Positions 1-8,411 of a stretch of DNA of 64,000 nt are shown here, piece by piece. The position numbers and the translations under genes were made by a program. Below the pieces are notes generated by a model that worked only from the letters and a program-made list of their open reading frames with translations, was not told where the DNA came from and did no database searches. The DNA is from Myxococcota bacterium (GTDB lineage: Bacteria > Myxococcota_A > UBA9160 > UBA4427), in contig JAWKRT010000002.1 in assembly GCA_041389495.1 (NCBI GenBank), positions 434,001-498,000 on the forward strand, given 5' to 3'. Position 1 is the first letter of the stretch, and each line of letters starts with the position of its first letter.

Positions 1-913
1 TCGACCCGGGCTCGAAGCCGCAGCGCACCGACGGCTCGCCCTCGACCGTCACCGAGTACTTGAGCGTCGAGAACTTCCAGGCGGGATCGAGCGCGTCGGT
101 CATCTTCCAGAAGCCGCGGAAGACGACGAGCGGGTGCCCGCGCACGAGCGTGCGCCACTCGAACCGCTGCGCGGCGACGGTGCCGGGCTCGATCGTGCCC
201 GCGCGCACCTCGACGCGCTCGGTGGCGACGGCGACGTCGTGCGCGTTCTCGAAGCCGTCGGGCGTCTCGCCGAGCGCGTGTGCGACGAGCACCTGCGACT
301 GCCGGAAGAACTCGTCCATCGTGCGCAGGACGGCGGGCGGGTGGGCGCGCACGTGCGCGGGCGGCGCGCCGAAGCCGAGCCCGTCGAACATCATCGCGCG
401 CGAAGGGTGGGGCGCGAGGTCGGCGACCTCCTCGGTCACGATCTGGCGGACGCTCTGCGCGAGCGACGCGAACGTGAGGGCGAGCCGGTCGCCCGAGAAG
501 CCCGGGTGGATGCCCGTGCCGTGGAGCGTGCTGCCGCCGCGCTCGCACGCGCGCGCGAGCCGCCCGCGCAGCCCGGGCTCGATCGCCGCCGGGTGCACGT
601 AGAAGCTGGGCGTCACGACGTCGAAGCCGCGCTCGAGCAGCCGGCAGACGGCGTCGTGGTCGGGGTGCAGCGGCGCGTAGTGCACGCAGTCGGCGTCGAG
701 CGCGAGGATCTCGTCGACGCTCGTCGTCGCGCGCACGCCGAGCGGCGCGATGCCGGCGAGCTCGCCCGCATCGCGGCCGTGCTTGTCGGGCGAGCTCACG
801 AAGCAGCCGACGAGCTCGAGCCCCGGCCGCTCGGCGATGGCGCGGATCGCCATGCAGCCGATGCTCCCCGTCGCCCACTGGATGACGCGATGGCGCGTCA
901 CGGCGTCGTCCAC
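1..913 (-). CDS. DapB-like NAD(P)-dependent dehydrogenase, C-terminus beyond window
   Basis: Partial gene; the C-terminus runs off the window after about 304 codons. The minus strand from a GTG at 913 (or the in-frame GTG at 901) reads a Rossmann N-terminus, VIQWATGSIGCMAIRAI, then stretches such as LDADCVHYAPLHPDHDAV and GIHPGFSGDRLAL. These are typical of dihydrodipicolinate-reductase-like / 2,4-diaminopentanoate-dehydrogenase-like oxidoreductases. A GGCGGAG sequence just before 913 could be the ribosome site for either start. The gene lies 22 bp downstream of the TetR gene on the same strand, so the two are probably co-transcribed and the regulator may control this enzyme. The family assignment is by motif and length; the substrate is unknown. 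A 507-codon forward ORF covering the same bases is a GC-bias shadow. Confidence 0.75.
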   Translation of the reverse strand, partial: MDDAVTRHRVIQWATGSIGCMAIRAIAERPGLELVGCFVSSPDKHGRDAGELAGIAPLGVRATTSVDEILALDADCVHYAPLHPDHDAVCRLLERGFDVVTPSFYVHPAAIEPGLRGRLARACERGGSTLHGTGIHPGFSGDRLALTFASLAQSVRQIVTEEVADLAPHPSRAMMFDGLGFGAPPAHVRAHPPAVLRTMDEFFRQSQVLVAHALGETPDGFENAHDVAVATERVEVRAGTIEPGTVAAQRFEWRTLVRGHPLVVFRGFWKMTDALDPAWKFSTLKYSVTVEGEPSVRCGFEPGS

Positions 914-935
914 GCTCCGCCGCTCGCGCCCGCGC

Positions 936-1622
936 TCACGCGCCGCCCGCGGCCGCCGCAGCGCGCGCGTCGGCGAGCCACGGCCCGGGCGCGGCGAGCG
1001 CGGCGGGCGTGCAGACGAGGCGCTCGACGCACTCGGCGATCTCGCGCGCGACGGCGTCGGGGTCGAGCGCGTCGACGTCGGCCGCGTCGCGCAGCGCGGC
1101 GGCGAAGCACACCTGCAGCAGGCCGTTCACGACGGTCGCGAGCTTGTCGGGCGAGTCGGCGCGGAACGCGCCCTCGGCCGCGCCGCGCGCGAGCGCGTCG
1201 CGCCACTTCGGCAGCGCCTTCTGGAACTCGGGGTTCGACTCGACGTCGCCGATCGCCCACGAGCGCCCTTCGCGCAGGTCGACCCAGAAGTAGTCGAGGT
1301 GCTCGAGCAGGAACGCGCAGTAGGCGCGGATGGCGTGCCACACCACCTCGCGCGCGGGGCCCGGCGCGTCGAGCGCGCGCGCGACGCGCTCGAGGAACTG
1401 CTCGCCGCGCCACGCGTGCAGCGCGTCGACCACGTCGCTCTTGCCCTCGAACACGCCGTACAGGGTGGAGAGCGAGATGCCGGCCTCGGCCGCGATGTCC
1501 TGCATTTTCGCCGCGTGGACGCCGCGCCGCGCGAAGACGCGCTCGGCGCACTCGAGGACGAGGTCCCGGTACATCTGCTCGCGGGCGAGCTCGGCGCGGG
1601 TCGGCTTGCGGGCGCGCGGCAT
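936..1622 (-). CDS. TetR-family transcriptional regulator
   Basis: 228-residue DNA-binding repressor. The N-terminal TetR domain has its helix-turn-helix at about residues 40-60 (QDIAAEAGISLSTLYGVFEG, followed by KSDVVDAL), and the C-terminal half is a helical ligand-binding domain of normal length. A longer frame opens at 1655, but ATG 1622 is preceded by GGAGGTGAC, an excellent ribosome site, so 1622 is chosen. It is divergent from the P450 starting at 1766 and directly upstream of a DapB-like dehydrogenase. This is the classical arrangement for a local repressor sensing a substrate or product of the neighbouring oxidative genes. The ligand is unknown. Confidence 0.9.
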   Translation of the reverse strand: MPRARKPTRAELAREQMYRDLVLECAERVFARRGVHAAKMQDIAAEAGISLSTLYGVFEGKSDVVDALHAWRGEQFLERVARALDAPGPAREVVWHAIRAYCAFLLEHLDYFWVDLREGRSWAIGDVESNPEFQKALPKWRDALARGAAEGAFRADSPDKLATVVNGLLQVCFAAALRDAADVDALDPDAVAREIAECVERLVCTPAALAAPGPWLADARAAAAAGGA

Positions 1623-1650
1623 GTCACCTCCGAGGCGGTCGAGCCCTGCG

Positions 1651-1679
1651 AACATAGGTTGCGGAGATCAGAATTTCAA
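1651..1679 (-). promoter_or_regulatory. Candidate sigma70-like promoter of the TetR gene
   Basis: On the minus strand TTGAAA (1679-1674), a 17-nt spacer and TATGTT (1656-1651) sit 29 bp ahead of ATG 1622, in an A+T-rich patch in otherwise GC-rich DNA. A weaker forward -35/-10 pair (TTGCGG 1659-1664, TACTCT 1681-1686) overlaps it, facing the P450. A repressor bound here could control both directions. No clear TetR palindrome was found. Confidence 0.5.
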
Positions 1680-1765
1680 TTACTCTCGCCGGACTCGCGG
1701 TTCCCCGGCCCGGCGGCGGCGCACCTGCCGCTCGCGCGCCGCCCCACGCCGCAGCGGAGAGCGCC

Positions 1766-2944
1766 ATGTCGATCGACTACGACCCCTTCGCCGAAGCCGT
1801 GCGCGAGGACCCCCATCCCTATTACCGGCGGCTGCGCGCCGAGGCGCCCGCCTACTACATGGAGAAGTACGACGCCTGGGCGGTCTCGCGCTTCCGCGAC
1901 GTCTGGGAGCTGTCGGCGCGCGCCGACCTCTCGGCCGCGCGCGGCACGGCGCCGGCGCAGATCCTGACGCGCGAGCAGCCCGTCACCCCGATGATCAACG
2001 TGCTCGACCCGCCCGAGCACACGAAGCTGCGCTCGGTGATCCGCCACTGCTTCCTGCCCGCGCAGGTGCGCGGCGTCGAGCCCGTCGCCGGGAAGATCGT
2101 CGACGAGCTGCTCGACGCGCTGCAGGAGCGCGACGAGTTCGACGCCGTCGGCGACTTCGCGGCGCGCCTCTCGGTGACGGTCGCGTGCATGGCGATCGGG
2201 CTGCCGGTCGAGGACGGGCCGATGCTCACGCGGCTCGTCCAGCGCTTCTTCCACCACGATCCGGACTCGGGCGGCATGACCGAAGAGGGGCTGCGCGCGC
2301 TCGGCGAGCTCGACGCCTACTGCGAGCAGAAGGTGAAGGAGCGGCGGCGCAGCCCGACCGACTCGCCCGTCGCGCTCGACGCGCTCGCGCGCTTCGACCC
2401 GGGGAGCGGGCCGTACGACGACAGGGCCGCGGCGTCGCACGTGTCGATGCTCGTGATCGGGGGCTCGGAGACCTTCCCGAAGGTGCTCGCCAACGGCCTG
2501 CGCCGCCTGCGCGAGCACCCCGACCAGCGCGCCGCGCTCGCCGCCGACCCGGCGAAGATCCCGGCCGCGTTCAACGAGATCCTCCGCTACGACATGCCGA
2601 CCCAGATGCTGGGCCGCACCGCGACGAAGGACTTCGAGCTGCACGGCGAGAAGGTGCGCGCGGGCCAGGCCGTGATGTTCCTGTACGCGTCGGCGAACCA
2701 CGACGAGCGCGAGTTCGCGGCGCCCGAGCGCTTCGACGTCGAGCGCAACCCGGCGCGCATCCTGTCGTTCGGCGCGGGCAACCACCAGTGCCTGGGCACG
2801 CACGTCGCGCGCATGGAGGGCAAGGTGTGCCTCGAGCGCATCCTCGCCCGCTTCCCCGAGTACGAGATCGACCTCGCGCGCGCCGAGCGCCACAGGACGG
2901 AGTTCGTGCAGGGGTTCGCGTCGTTCCCGATCCGGATCCGCTGA
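1766..2944 (+). CDS. Cytochrome P450
   Basis: 392-residue soluble bacterial P450 (monooxygenase; electrons from an unidentified redox partner). The haem-ligand loop FGAGNHQCLG puts the thiolate Cys at residue 342, the K-helix ExxR is EILR, and the I-helix reads GGSET at about 230-234, keeping an acid-Thr pair. Length and the absence of a membrane anchor match class I bacterial P450s. ATG 1766 follows GGAGAGCGCC. A flavin monooxygenase begins 10 bp downstream on the same strand, suggesting a two-gene unit for successive oxidation of one substrate. It is divergent from the TetR gene. Substrate unknown; the context suggests a hydrophobic alicyclic or terpenoid-like compound. Confidence 0.93.
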   Translation: MSIDYDPFAEAVREDPHPYYRRLRAEAPAYYMEKYDAWAVSRFRDVWELSARADLSAARGTAPAQILTREQPVTPMINVLDPPEHTKLRSVIRHCFLPAQVRGVEPVAGKIVDELLDALQERDEFDAVGDFAARLSVTVACMAIGLPVEDGPMLTRLVQRFFHHDPDSGGMTEEGLRALGELDAYCEQKVKERRRSPTDSPVALDALARFDPGSGPYDDRAAASHVSMLVIGGSETFPKVLANGLRRLREHPDQRAALAADPAKIPAAFNEILRYDMPTQMLGRTATKDFELHGEKVRAGQAVMFLYASANHDEREFAAPERFDVERNPARILSFGAGNHQCLGTHVARMEGKVCLERILARFPEYEIDLARAERHRTEFVQGFASFPIRIR

Positions 2945-2954
2945 GGAGGCCAAG

Positions 2955-4409
2955 ATGGAGAAGCGCAAGCTCGAGGTCGCGATCATCGGCGCCGGCATGT
3001 CCGGCCTGCTCATGGGCATCCGGCTCCAGCGCGCCGGCATCCGCGACTTCACGATCTACGAGAAGGCCGAGCGCGTCGGCGGCACGTGGCGCGAGAACAC
3101 GTACCCGGGGCTCGCGTGCGACGTGCCGTCGTTCCTCTACTCGTACAGCTTCGAGCCGAAGCTCGACTGGAGCCACCGCTTCGCGCCGGGCGCCGAGATC
3201 CAGTCCTACTTCGAGGGCGTCGCGGAGCGCTACGGCCTGCTCGACCGCATCCGCTTCGGGCACGAGATCGAGGAGGCGCGCTTCGAGCCGGCGTCGGCGC
3301 GCTGGCACCTGCACGCGCGGAACGGCGCCGAGTCGTCGGCCGACGTGCTGATCCTCGCGTCGGGTCCGCTGCACGAGAAGCACTACCCGGACATCGAGGG
3401 ACTCGACCGCTTCGAGGGCGCGTGCTTCCACTCGGCGGCGTGGGACCACGCGGTGCCGCTCGAGGGCCAGCGCATCGGCGTGATCGGAACCGGGTCGTCG
3501 GCCGTGCAGATGATGGAGCCGCTCTCCGAGGTCGCGGGCCGGCTCACGATGTTCCAGCGCACCGCGCAGTGGATCATGCCGACGGACAACGTCGCCTACT
3601 CCGAGGAGCAGCGCGCGCGCGTGCGCCGCTTCCCGCTGCTCGCGAGGCTGACGCGCGCGGCGTACAAGCTGCTGTTCGACACGATCTCGGTCGCGGTCGT
3701 GCAGGAAGGGTGGGGGAGGCGGCTCCTCACGAAGCGCTGCCAGGACTACCTCGCCACCGTGTCCGACCCGGAGCTGCGCCGCAAGCTCACGCCCGCCTAC
3801 GCGCCCGGCTGCAAGCGGCTCGTCATGTCGAACACCTTCTACCCGACGCTCGAGAAGCCGCACGTCGACCTCGTGGTCGAGGGCATCGAGCGCGTCGAGG
3901 AGCGCGGCGTGCGCACGAAGGACGGCGTGCTCCACGAGCTCGACGTGCTCGTGCTCGCGACGGGCTTCGACGCGCACGCCTGGGGCGTGCGGGGCGTCGT
4001 CGGCGCGCACGGGAAGAGCCTGCAGCAGGCGTGGGCGGAGGGGACGCGCAGCTACCGCTCCGTCGCGATGCCGGGCTTCCCGAACTTCTTCATGCTCGTC
4101 GGGCCGCACAGCCCGATCGGCAACCTGTCCGTGATCGACGTCTCGGAGACGCAGAGCGCCTACGTCGTGCAGATGCTGGAAGGCCTGCGCGCCGGGCGCG
4201 GCAAGGCCGTCGAGCCGCGCGCCGACGCGACGCGCGCCTTCCACGACGAGCTCGCCAAGGCGATGTCCGACACGGTCTGGGTGACCGGCTGCAACAGCTG
4301 GTACCTCGACGAGCAGGGCGTGCCGATCACGTGGCCGTGGTCGGCGCGGCGCTTCCGGCGCGAGATGCGACGGCCGCGTCTCGAGGACTGGGCCTTCACG
4401 GGCGCCTAG
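2955..4409 (+). CDS. Baeyer-Villiger-type flavin monooxygenase
   Basis: 484-residue FAD/NADPH monooxygenase. The first nucleotide-binding motif is IIGAGMSG (about 10-17). The Baeyer-Villiger fingerprint FxGxxxHxxxWD appears as FEGACFHSAAWD (about 152-163), followed by a second Rossmann motif, GVIGTGSSA (about 173-181). The stretch RVGGTWRENTYPG is typical of the family. Members insert oxygen next to a ketone to give an ester or lactone; some instead hydroxylate or S-oxidise. ATG 2955 follows GAGGAGGCCAAG and the gene is probably co-transcribed with the preceding P450. The same P450/monooxygenase pairing recurs in reverse order at 41640-44356. Substrate unknown. Confidence 0.92.
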   Translation: MEKRKLEVAIIGAGMSGLLMGIRLQRAGIRDFTIYEKAERVGGTWRENTYPGLACDVPSFLYSYSFEPKLDWSHRFAPGAEIQSYFEGVAERYGLLDRIRFGHEIEEARFEPASARWHLHARNGAESSADVLILASGPLHEKHYPDIEGLDRFEGACFHSAAWDHAVPLEGQRIGVIGTGSSAVQMMEPLSEVAGRLTMFQRTAQWIMPTDNVAYSEEQRARVRRFPLLARLTRAAYKLLFDTISVAVVQEGWGRRLLTKRCQDYLATVSDPELRRKLTPAYAPGCKRLVMSNTFYPTLEKPHVDLVVEGIERVEERGVRTKDGVLHELDVLVLATGFDAHAWGVRGVVGAHGKSLQQAWAEGTRSYRSVAMPGFPNFFMLVGPHSPIGNLSVIDVSETQSAYVVQMLEGLRAGRGKAVEPRADATRAFHDELAKAMSDTVWVTGCNSWYLDEQGVPITWPWSARRFRREMRRPRLEDWAFTGA

Positions 4410-4427
4410 CGTCGCACGCGCGCGCGA

Positions 4428-4784
4428 CTACTGGTTCGGGTCGTCGTAGAACACGTACGGCGTCGAGTAGTCGCTCACCTCGAAGTAGACGCGCTTCTCG
4501 TCCGGGTCCTGCACGCCGTTCAGGTTCGCGTCGAGCACGCCGTAGCCGTAGCGGTACGGGCGCGCCTCGCCCGACTTCGTCGCCGACGCCGTCGACAGCT
4601 TGTCGATGTGCAGGAAGCGACGCACGAGCTTGTCGCCCGCGTAGACCTCGAGCACGCCGTCGGTGCCGGTCCAGTTCTGGATGGAGCGCCCGATCTCGTT
4701 CTGGGTCTCCTGGGTGCAGGCGAGCGCGGCCGCGAGGGCCGAGCTGGCCGCGATGGCCGCGAGCCGGGTTGCGATCCTCTGCAT
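4428..4784 (-). CDS. Small lipoprotein of unknown function
   Basis: 118 residues. The signal peptide MQRIATRLAAIAASSALAAA ends in a lipobox, LAC (Cys23), predicting lipidation and envelope location. The mature part includes LEVYAGDKLVRRFLHIDKLS and a stretch LDANLNGVQDPDEKRVYFEV that looks like a short Ca-loop or dockerin-like DxNxNGxxDxxE segment. No known family was recognised. ATG 4784 is preceded by AGGAGGAAGCCCG, a clear ribosome site; longer in-frame extensions upstream are shadows. The gene is convergent with the monooxygenase (18 bp between stops) and divergent from the aldehyde dehydrogenase. Confidence 0.75.
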   Translation of the reverse strand: MQRIATRLAAIAASSALAAALACTQETQNEIGRSIQNWTGTDGVLEVYAGDKLVRRFLHIDKLSTASATKSGEARPYRYGYGVLDANLNGVQDPDEKRVYFEVSDYSTPYVFYDDPNQ

Positions 4785-5063
4785 CGGGCTTCCTCCTGCG
4801 GTCTCTACCGTCGCGGGCGCCCCGCGCCGGGTGCGCGCCGAGGCGGCAAGGATGGGCCGGACGGCGCCGCCGCGCGACGCCCCGCGCCGCACCTGCGCCG
4901 CACCCGCGCGCGGCGACGCCGCGCGCCTCGACTCGGGCCGACCCGTTCGGGTATAACGCGGGCTCCGCCGCGCGCACGGCTCGACGCCGCGCCGCGCGGC
5001 GCGCCCCACCACGCGCACCGGGCGCAAGGCCCGCCGAGCCGAACGGCTCATCGAGAGGACGTC

Positions 5064-6530
5064 ATGGCACAGCCCGCTCCCGACTTCACCGAGCACCGCA
5101 ACTTCTACATCGACGGCGACTGGGTCGCGTCGAACAGCACGAACTGGCTCGAGGTCATCGGCGCCTCGACGGAGCAGGCGCTCGGCCGCGTGCCCGACGC
5201 GACGACCGCCGACATCGACCGCGCCGTCGCCGCCGCGCGCCGCGCGTTCGACTCCGGCCCGTTCCCGAGCTGGTCGCCCGAGGAGCGCGGCGAGGCGATC
5301 GGCCGCCTGTCGAAGGCGCTGCAGGCGCGCGGCCCGAAGCTCGCCGAGCTGATCTCGCGCGAGAACGGCTGCCCGTCGCAGCAGTCGCTCGGCATGCAGG
5401 TGTTCTCGGCGACGATGGTGCTCGACATCTACTCGCAGCTCGCGCGCGAGTTCCAGTTCGTCGACGATCGCGCGGGCGCGCTCGGCGGGCGCGTGCGCGT
5501 GCGCCGCGCGCCGGTCGGCGTGTGCGCGGGCGTCATTCCGTGGAACGTGCCGCTCTTCATCGCGGCGATGAAGCTCGGCCCGGCGCTCGCCGCCGGCTGC
5601 ACCATGGTGCTCAAGGTGTCGCCCGAGACGGCGCTCGACGCGTACCTGATCGCGGAGGCCGTCGCCGAGGCGGGCCTGCCGCCGGGCGTCGTCAACGTCG
5701 TGGCCGCGGGCCGCGAGACGAGCGAGTACCTCGTCCGCCACCGCGACATCGACAAGGTGAGCTTCACGGGCAGCACCGTGACGGGCGGGCGCATCGGCGC
5801 GATCTGCGGCGAGCAGATCAAGCGCTGCACGCTCGAGCTCGGCGGCAAGTCGGCCGCCATCCTGCTCGACGACGTCGACCTCGCGACGGCCATGCAGCCG
5901 CTGCTCGGCGCAGCGCTCATGAACAACGGCCAGGCGTGCGGCGCGCAGACGCGCATCCTCGCGCCGCGCGGCCGCTACAAGGAGATCGTCGACGCGCTCG
6001 CGGGCGCGGTCGGCGCGATGAAGCTCGGCGACCCGCTCGACCCGGCGACGAACATCGGGCCGGTCGTGAGCGAGCGGCAGCGCGACCGCATCCTCGGCTA
6101 CCTCGCCTCGGGCAAGGAGCAGGGCGCGCGCGCCGCGTGCGGCGGCGATCGCCCGAAGGCGCTCGACAAGGGCTGGTACATCGAGCCCACCGTCTTCGCC
6201 GACGTGCAGAACTCGATGAAGATCGCGCAGGAGGAGATCTTCGGGCCGGTGCTGTCCGTGATCCCGTACGGCGACGTCGACGAGGCGGTCGCGATCGCGA
6301 ACGACTCGGACTACGGGCTGTGCGGCTCCGTCTGGACGCCCGACATCGACCGCGGCGCCGACATCGCGGCGCGCGTGCGCACGGGCTGCGTCGCGGTCAA
6401 CTGCGGCTCCATCCTCGACTTCCGCGCGCCGTTCGGCGGCTTCAAGAAGTCGGGCCTCGGGCGCGAGCTCGGGCCGGAGGGCATCGCGCCGTACACGGAG
6501 TACCAGTCGATCATCATGCCCGCCGCCTAG
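5064..6530 (+). CDS. NAD(P)-dependent aldehyde dehydrogenase
   Basis: 488 residues, normal for the ALDH superfamily. It oxidises an aldehyde to a carboxylate. The catalytic Cys is residue 292 in NNGQACGAQTR and the general-base Glu is residue 258 in TLELGGKS. The cofactor-loop motif SFTGSTVTGG, the PWNVPLF stretch and the C-terminal EEIFGPVLSV and FGGFKKSGLGRE motifs are all present. ATG 5064 follows GAGAGGACGTC; an earlier frame from 4608 is rejected because its first 150 codons are antisense to the lipoprotein and low complexity. It could finish oxidation of a product of the upstream P450/monooxygenase pair, but it has its own 280-bp upstream gap and may be separately transcribed. Confidence 0.93.
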   Translation: MAQPAPDFTEHRNFYIDGDWVASNSTNWLEVIGASTEQALGRVPDATTADIDRAVAAARRAFDSGPFPSWSPEERGEAIGRLSKALQARGPKLAELISRENGCPSQQSLGMQVFSATMVLDIYSQLAREFQFVDDRAGALGGRVRVRRAPVGVCAGVIPWNVPLFIAAMKLGPALAAGCTMVLKVSPETALDAYLIAEAVAEAGLPPGVVNVVAAGRETSEYLVRHRDIDKVSFTGSTVTGGRIGAICGEQIKRCTLELGGKSAAILLDDVDLATAMQPLLGAALMNNGQACGAQTRILAPRGRYKEIVDALAGAVGAMKLGDPLDPATNIGPVVSERQRDRILGYLASGKEQGARAACGGDRPKALDKGWYIEPTVFADVQNSMKIAQEEIFGPVLSVIPYGDVDEAVAIANDSDYGLCGSVWTPDIDRGADIAARVRTGCVAVNCGSILDFRAPFGGFKKSGLGRELGPEGIAPYTEYQSIIMPAA

Positions 6531-6573
6531 CGCGGCCGCCTCGGGCGCGCCGCGACGCGTGCCCCGAAAGCAG

Positions 6574-6614
6574 CGCGCCCCGGCTGCCGTCTGCGGAACG
6601 GCGGCCGGGGCGCG
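6574..6614 (+). terminator. Strong GC hairpin after the aldehyde dehydrogenase
   Basis: Arms 6574-6589 and 6599-6614 pair over 16 bp with a single G-T wobble, around a 9-nt loop, 43 bp after the ALDH stop. No U-run follows, so it may be an RNA-end-protecting or Rho-assisted terminator rather than a classical intrinsic one. Confidence 0.55.
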
Positions 6615-6647
6615 GAGGCTTCATCCCCTTCCCGGAACGAATCCTCT

Positions 6648-6683
6648 AGTTCTCTGGGAAAGAACTGATTGGCCCACTATAAG
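6648..6683 (+). promoter_or_regulatory. Candidate promoter with overlapping inverted-repeat operator
   Basis: An A+T-enriched island holds a perfect 6-bp inverted repeat, AGTTCT-7 nt-AGAACT (6648-6666), followed 11 bp later by TATAAG (6678-6683), a good -10 element. The repeat covers the expected -35 region, as a repressor or activator site would. It would serve the NTF2 gene at 6851 through a 160-nt leader. Confidence 0.45.
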
Positions 6684-6698
6684 GAGGCGGAGCGCGCC

Positions 6699-6726
6699 GT
6701 GCTCCCCCCAAACGAGGGGTGAGCAC
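6699..6726 (+). promoter_or_regulatory. Leader hairpin upstream of the NTF2 gene
   Basis: GTGCTC (6699-6704) pairs with GAGCAC (6721-6726), and CCCC (6705-6708) pairs with GGGG (6716-6719) across a one-base bulge. It lies just downstream of the candidate -10 at 6678. It could stabilise or regulate the 5' leader; no riboswitch class is recognised. The rest of the 320-bp gap (6531-6850) shows only C-rich low-complexity sequence. Confidence 0.35.
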
Positions 6727-6850
6727 GGAGTTCACGGACTCGTCGCGAACGCGTCGCGCGCTTCACGGCTCCGCCCGACCCGACCCGGCCTCTCCGCGCC
6801 CGACCCAACCCGACCGGGCCCGGCCCGCTCTCCTCTCCGACGGAGGCTCC

Positions 6851-7219
6851 ATGTCCGCACTCTCCGACGTCCTCGCCCGCTATGCCGCCTGCGTCACCGC
6901 GGGCGACGTGGACGGCATCGTCTCGCTGTATGCCGACGACGCCTCGATCCAGATCCCGGCGAACGGCGCGCGCCACGACGGCATCGACGCCATCCGCGCC
7001 TTCTACCGCGACAACGAGCTCGCCGAGACGCTCGAGATCACGGGCCCGGCGTGCGTGGCGGGGAGCGAGGGCGCCGTGCCCATGCGGGCGCGCATCCGCC
7101 AGGGCGGGCAGCTCCTCGAGCTCGACGTGATCGACGTGGCCGCGCTCGACGGCGCCGGCCGCCTCACGCGGCTGCGCGCGTTCTTCGACCTCGAGGGCGC
7201 GCGGCCGGTCGCGGGCTAG
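6851..7219 (+). CDS. NTF2-like / SnoaL-like protein (ketosteroid-isomerase fold)
   Basis: 122 residues, the usual size of a single NTF2-like domain. The N-terminal pattern LARYAACVTAGDVDGIVSLY and ADDASIQIP, followed by GIDAIRAFY, is typical of steroid delta-isomerase/SnoaL-like proteins, which isomerise, dehydrate or cyclise small hydrophobic molecules in a conical pocket. ATG 6851 follows GGAGGCTCC. The stop codon shares the palindrome CTAG (7216-7219) with the stop of the convergent permease gene. Function beyond the fold is not deducible; a role in the neighbouring oxidative pathway is inference. Confidence 0.85.
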   Translation: MSALSDVLARYAACVTAGDVDGIVSLYADDASIQIPANGARHDGIDAIRAFYRDNELAETLEITGPACVAGSEGAVPMRARIRQGGQLLELDVIDVAALDGAGRLTRLRAFFDLEGARPVAG

Positions 7220-8409
7220 TCGCCGCGCAGCGCCTCGATCGGGTCGAGCCTCGCGGCGCGGCGCGCCGGCAGGACGCCCGACAGCAGGCCGACCCCGCCG
7301 CTCACCGCGAGCGCCGCGAGCACGAACGACAGCGGCGTCGAGACGGGCAGGCCCGGGACCGCGAGGCGGAGGGCGGCGCCGATCGCGAGCCCGAGCGCGA
7401 CCCCGGCGGCGCCGCCGACGAGCGCGACCGCGCCCGCCTCGGCGAGGAAGAGCCCCGCGACCTGCAGGCGGCTCGCGCCGATCGCGCGCAGCAGGCCCAC
7501 CTCGGAGGTGCGCTCGCGCACCGCGATCCACATGACGGTCAGGATCCCGATCGCGCCGACGAGCAGCGAGATGCCCGCGATCGCGCCGACCGCGGTCGTG
7601 ATCACCGTCATGACGTTGCCGAAGACGTCGACCATCGCCTGCTGCGTCGTGACGGTGAAGTCCTCCTCGCCGTGGCGCTCGGAGAGCACGCGCACGACGT
7701 CGTCGCGCACGCGCTCGGTGGCCTCGATCGGTTGATAGTCGAGGTCGATCTCGGTCAGGTCGCGCAGGTCGAAGAGCGCGAGCGCGGATGCGACCGGCAG
7801 GTAGGCCATGTCGTCGAGGTCGATGCCGAGCATGCTGCCCTTCGGCTCCATCACGCCGCACACGCGGAAGCGCGTGGTGCCGACGCGCACGAACTCGCCG
7901 AGCGGGCTCGCATCGGGGAAGAGCTCGCGCGCGAGCTTCGGGCCGAGCACCGCGTACTGCGAGCCGCGGCGCGGGTCGGTCTCGGGCCAGAACGAGCCGT
8001 AGCGCACGCGGATGTGGAAGACGTCCTCGAAGTCGGGAGTCACGCCCTGCACGATCACGTTGCGGCTGCGCCCCGCGGCCTCGACGCGCGCGCTGCCGGC
8101 GACCGTCGGCACCACCTTCCCGACGCCGGGGATGCGCCCGAGCGCGACGGCGTCGTCGAGCGTCAGGTGCTTCGTGCTGCCGCCGAACACGCCGGGCATG
8201 CCCGATGTCTTCGCCTTGCCCGGGTGGATGGCGATCAGGTTCGTGCCGAACTGCGAGAACTGGCCGAGGATGTAGCGGCGCGTGCCCTCGCCGATCGAAG
8301 TCAGCACGATCACCGCGGCGATGCCGACGGCGATGCCGAGCAGCGAGAGCAGCGAGCGCAGGCCGTGGCTGCGGATGGCACCGAGCGCGAGCTGGACGAG
8401 CGCCTGCAT
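7216..8409 (-). CDS. MacB/FtsX-type ABC transporter permease (second copy)
   Basis: 397 residues: an N-terminal TM helix (LLSLLGIAVGIAAVIVLTSI), a large periplasmic MacB-like core domain and three C-terminal TM helices with the family signature RERTSEVGLLRAIGASR. It ends in RRAARLDPIEALRGD, a typical FtsX coupling tail. ATG 8409 lies 2 bp after the stop of the homologous permease at 8412-9617. The operon therefore encodes a heterodimeric exporter rather than a fused MacB. The substrate could be a lipid, peptide, drug or lipoprotein; nothing in the sequence decides. Confidence 0.93.
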   Translation of the reverse strand: MQALVQLALGAIRSHGLRSLLSLLGIAVGIAAVIVLTSIGEGTRRYILGQFSQFGTNLIAIHPGKAKTSGMPGVFGGSTKHLTLDDAVALGRIPGVGKVVPTVAGSARVEAAGRSRNVIVQGVTPDFEDVFHIRVRYGSFWPETDPRRGSQYAVLGPKLARELFPDASPLGEFVRVGTTRFRVCGVMEPKGSMLGIDLDDMAYLPVASALALFDLRDLTEIDLDYQPIEATERVRDDVVRVLSERHGEEDFTVTTQQAMVDVFGNVMTVITTAVGAIAGISLLVGAIGILTVMWIAVRERTSEVGLLRAIGASRLQVAGLFLAEAGAVALVGGAAGVALGLAIGAALRLAVPGLPVSTPLSFVLAALAVSGGVGLLSGVLPARRAARLDPIEALRGD

Positions 8410-8411
8410 CG

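Noticed and set aside
1661..1690. TetR operator palindrome in the TetR/P450 intergenic region
   Set aside because: The only symmetric bases are the outer GAG...CTC; internal bases do not match, so I call only the promoter.
3086..6649. 1187-codon plus-strand frame across several genes
   Set aside because: Out-of-frame reading of the monooxygenase and aldehyde dehydrogenase, no domain content.
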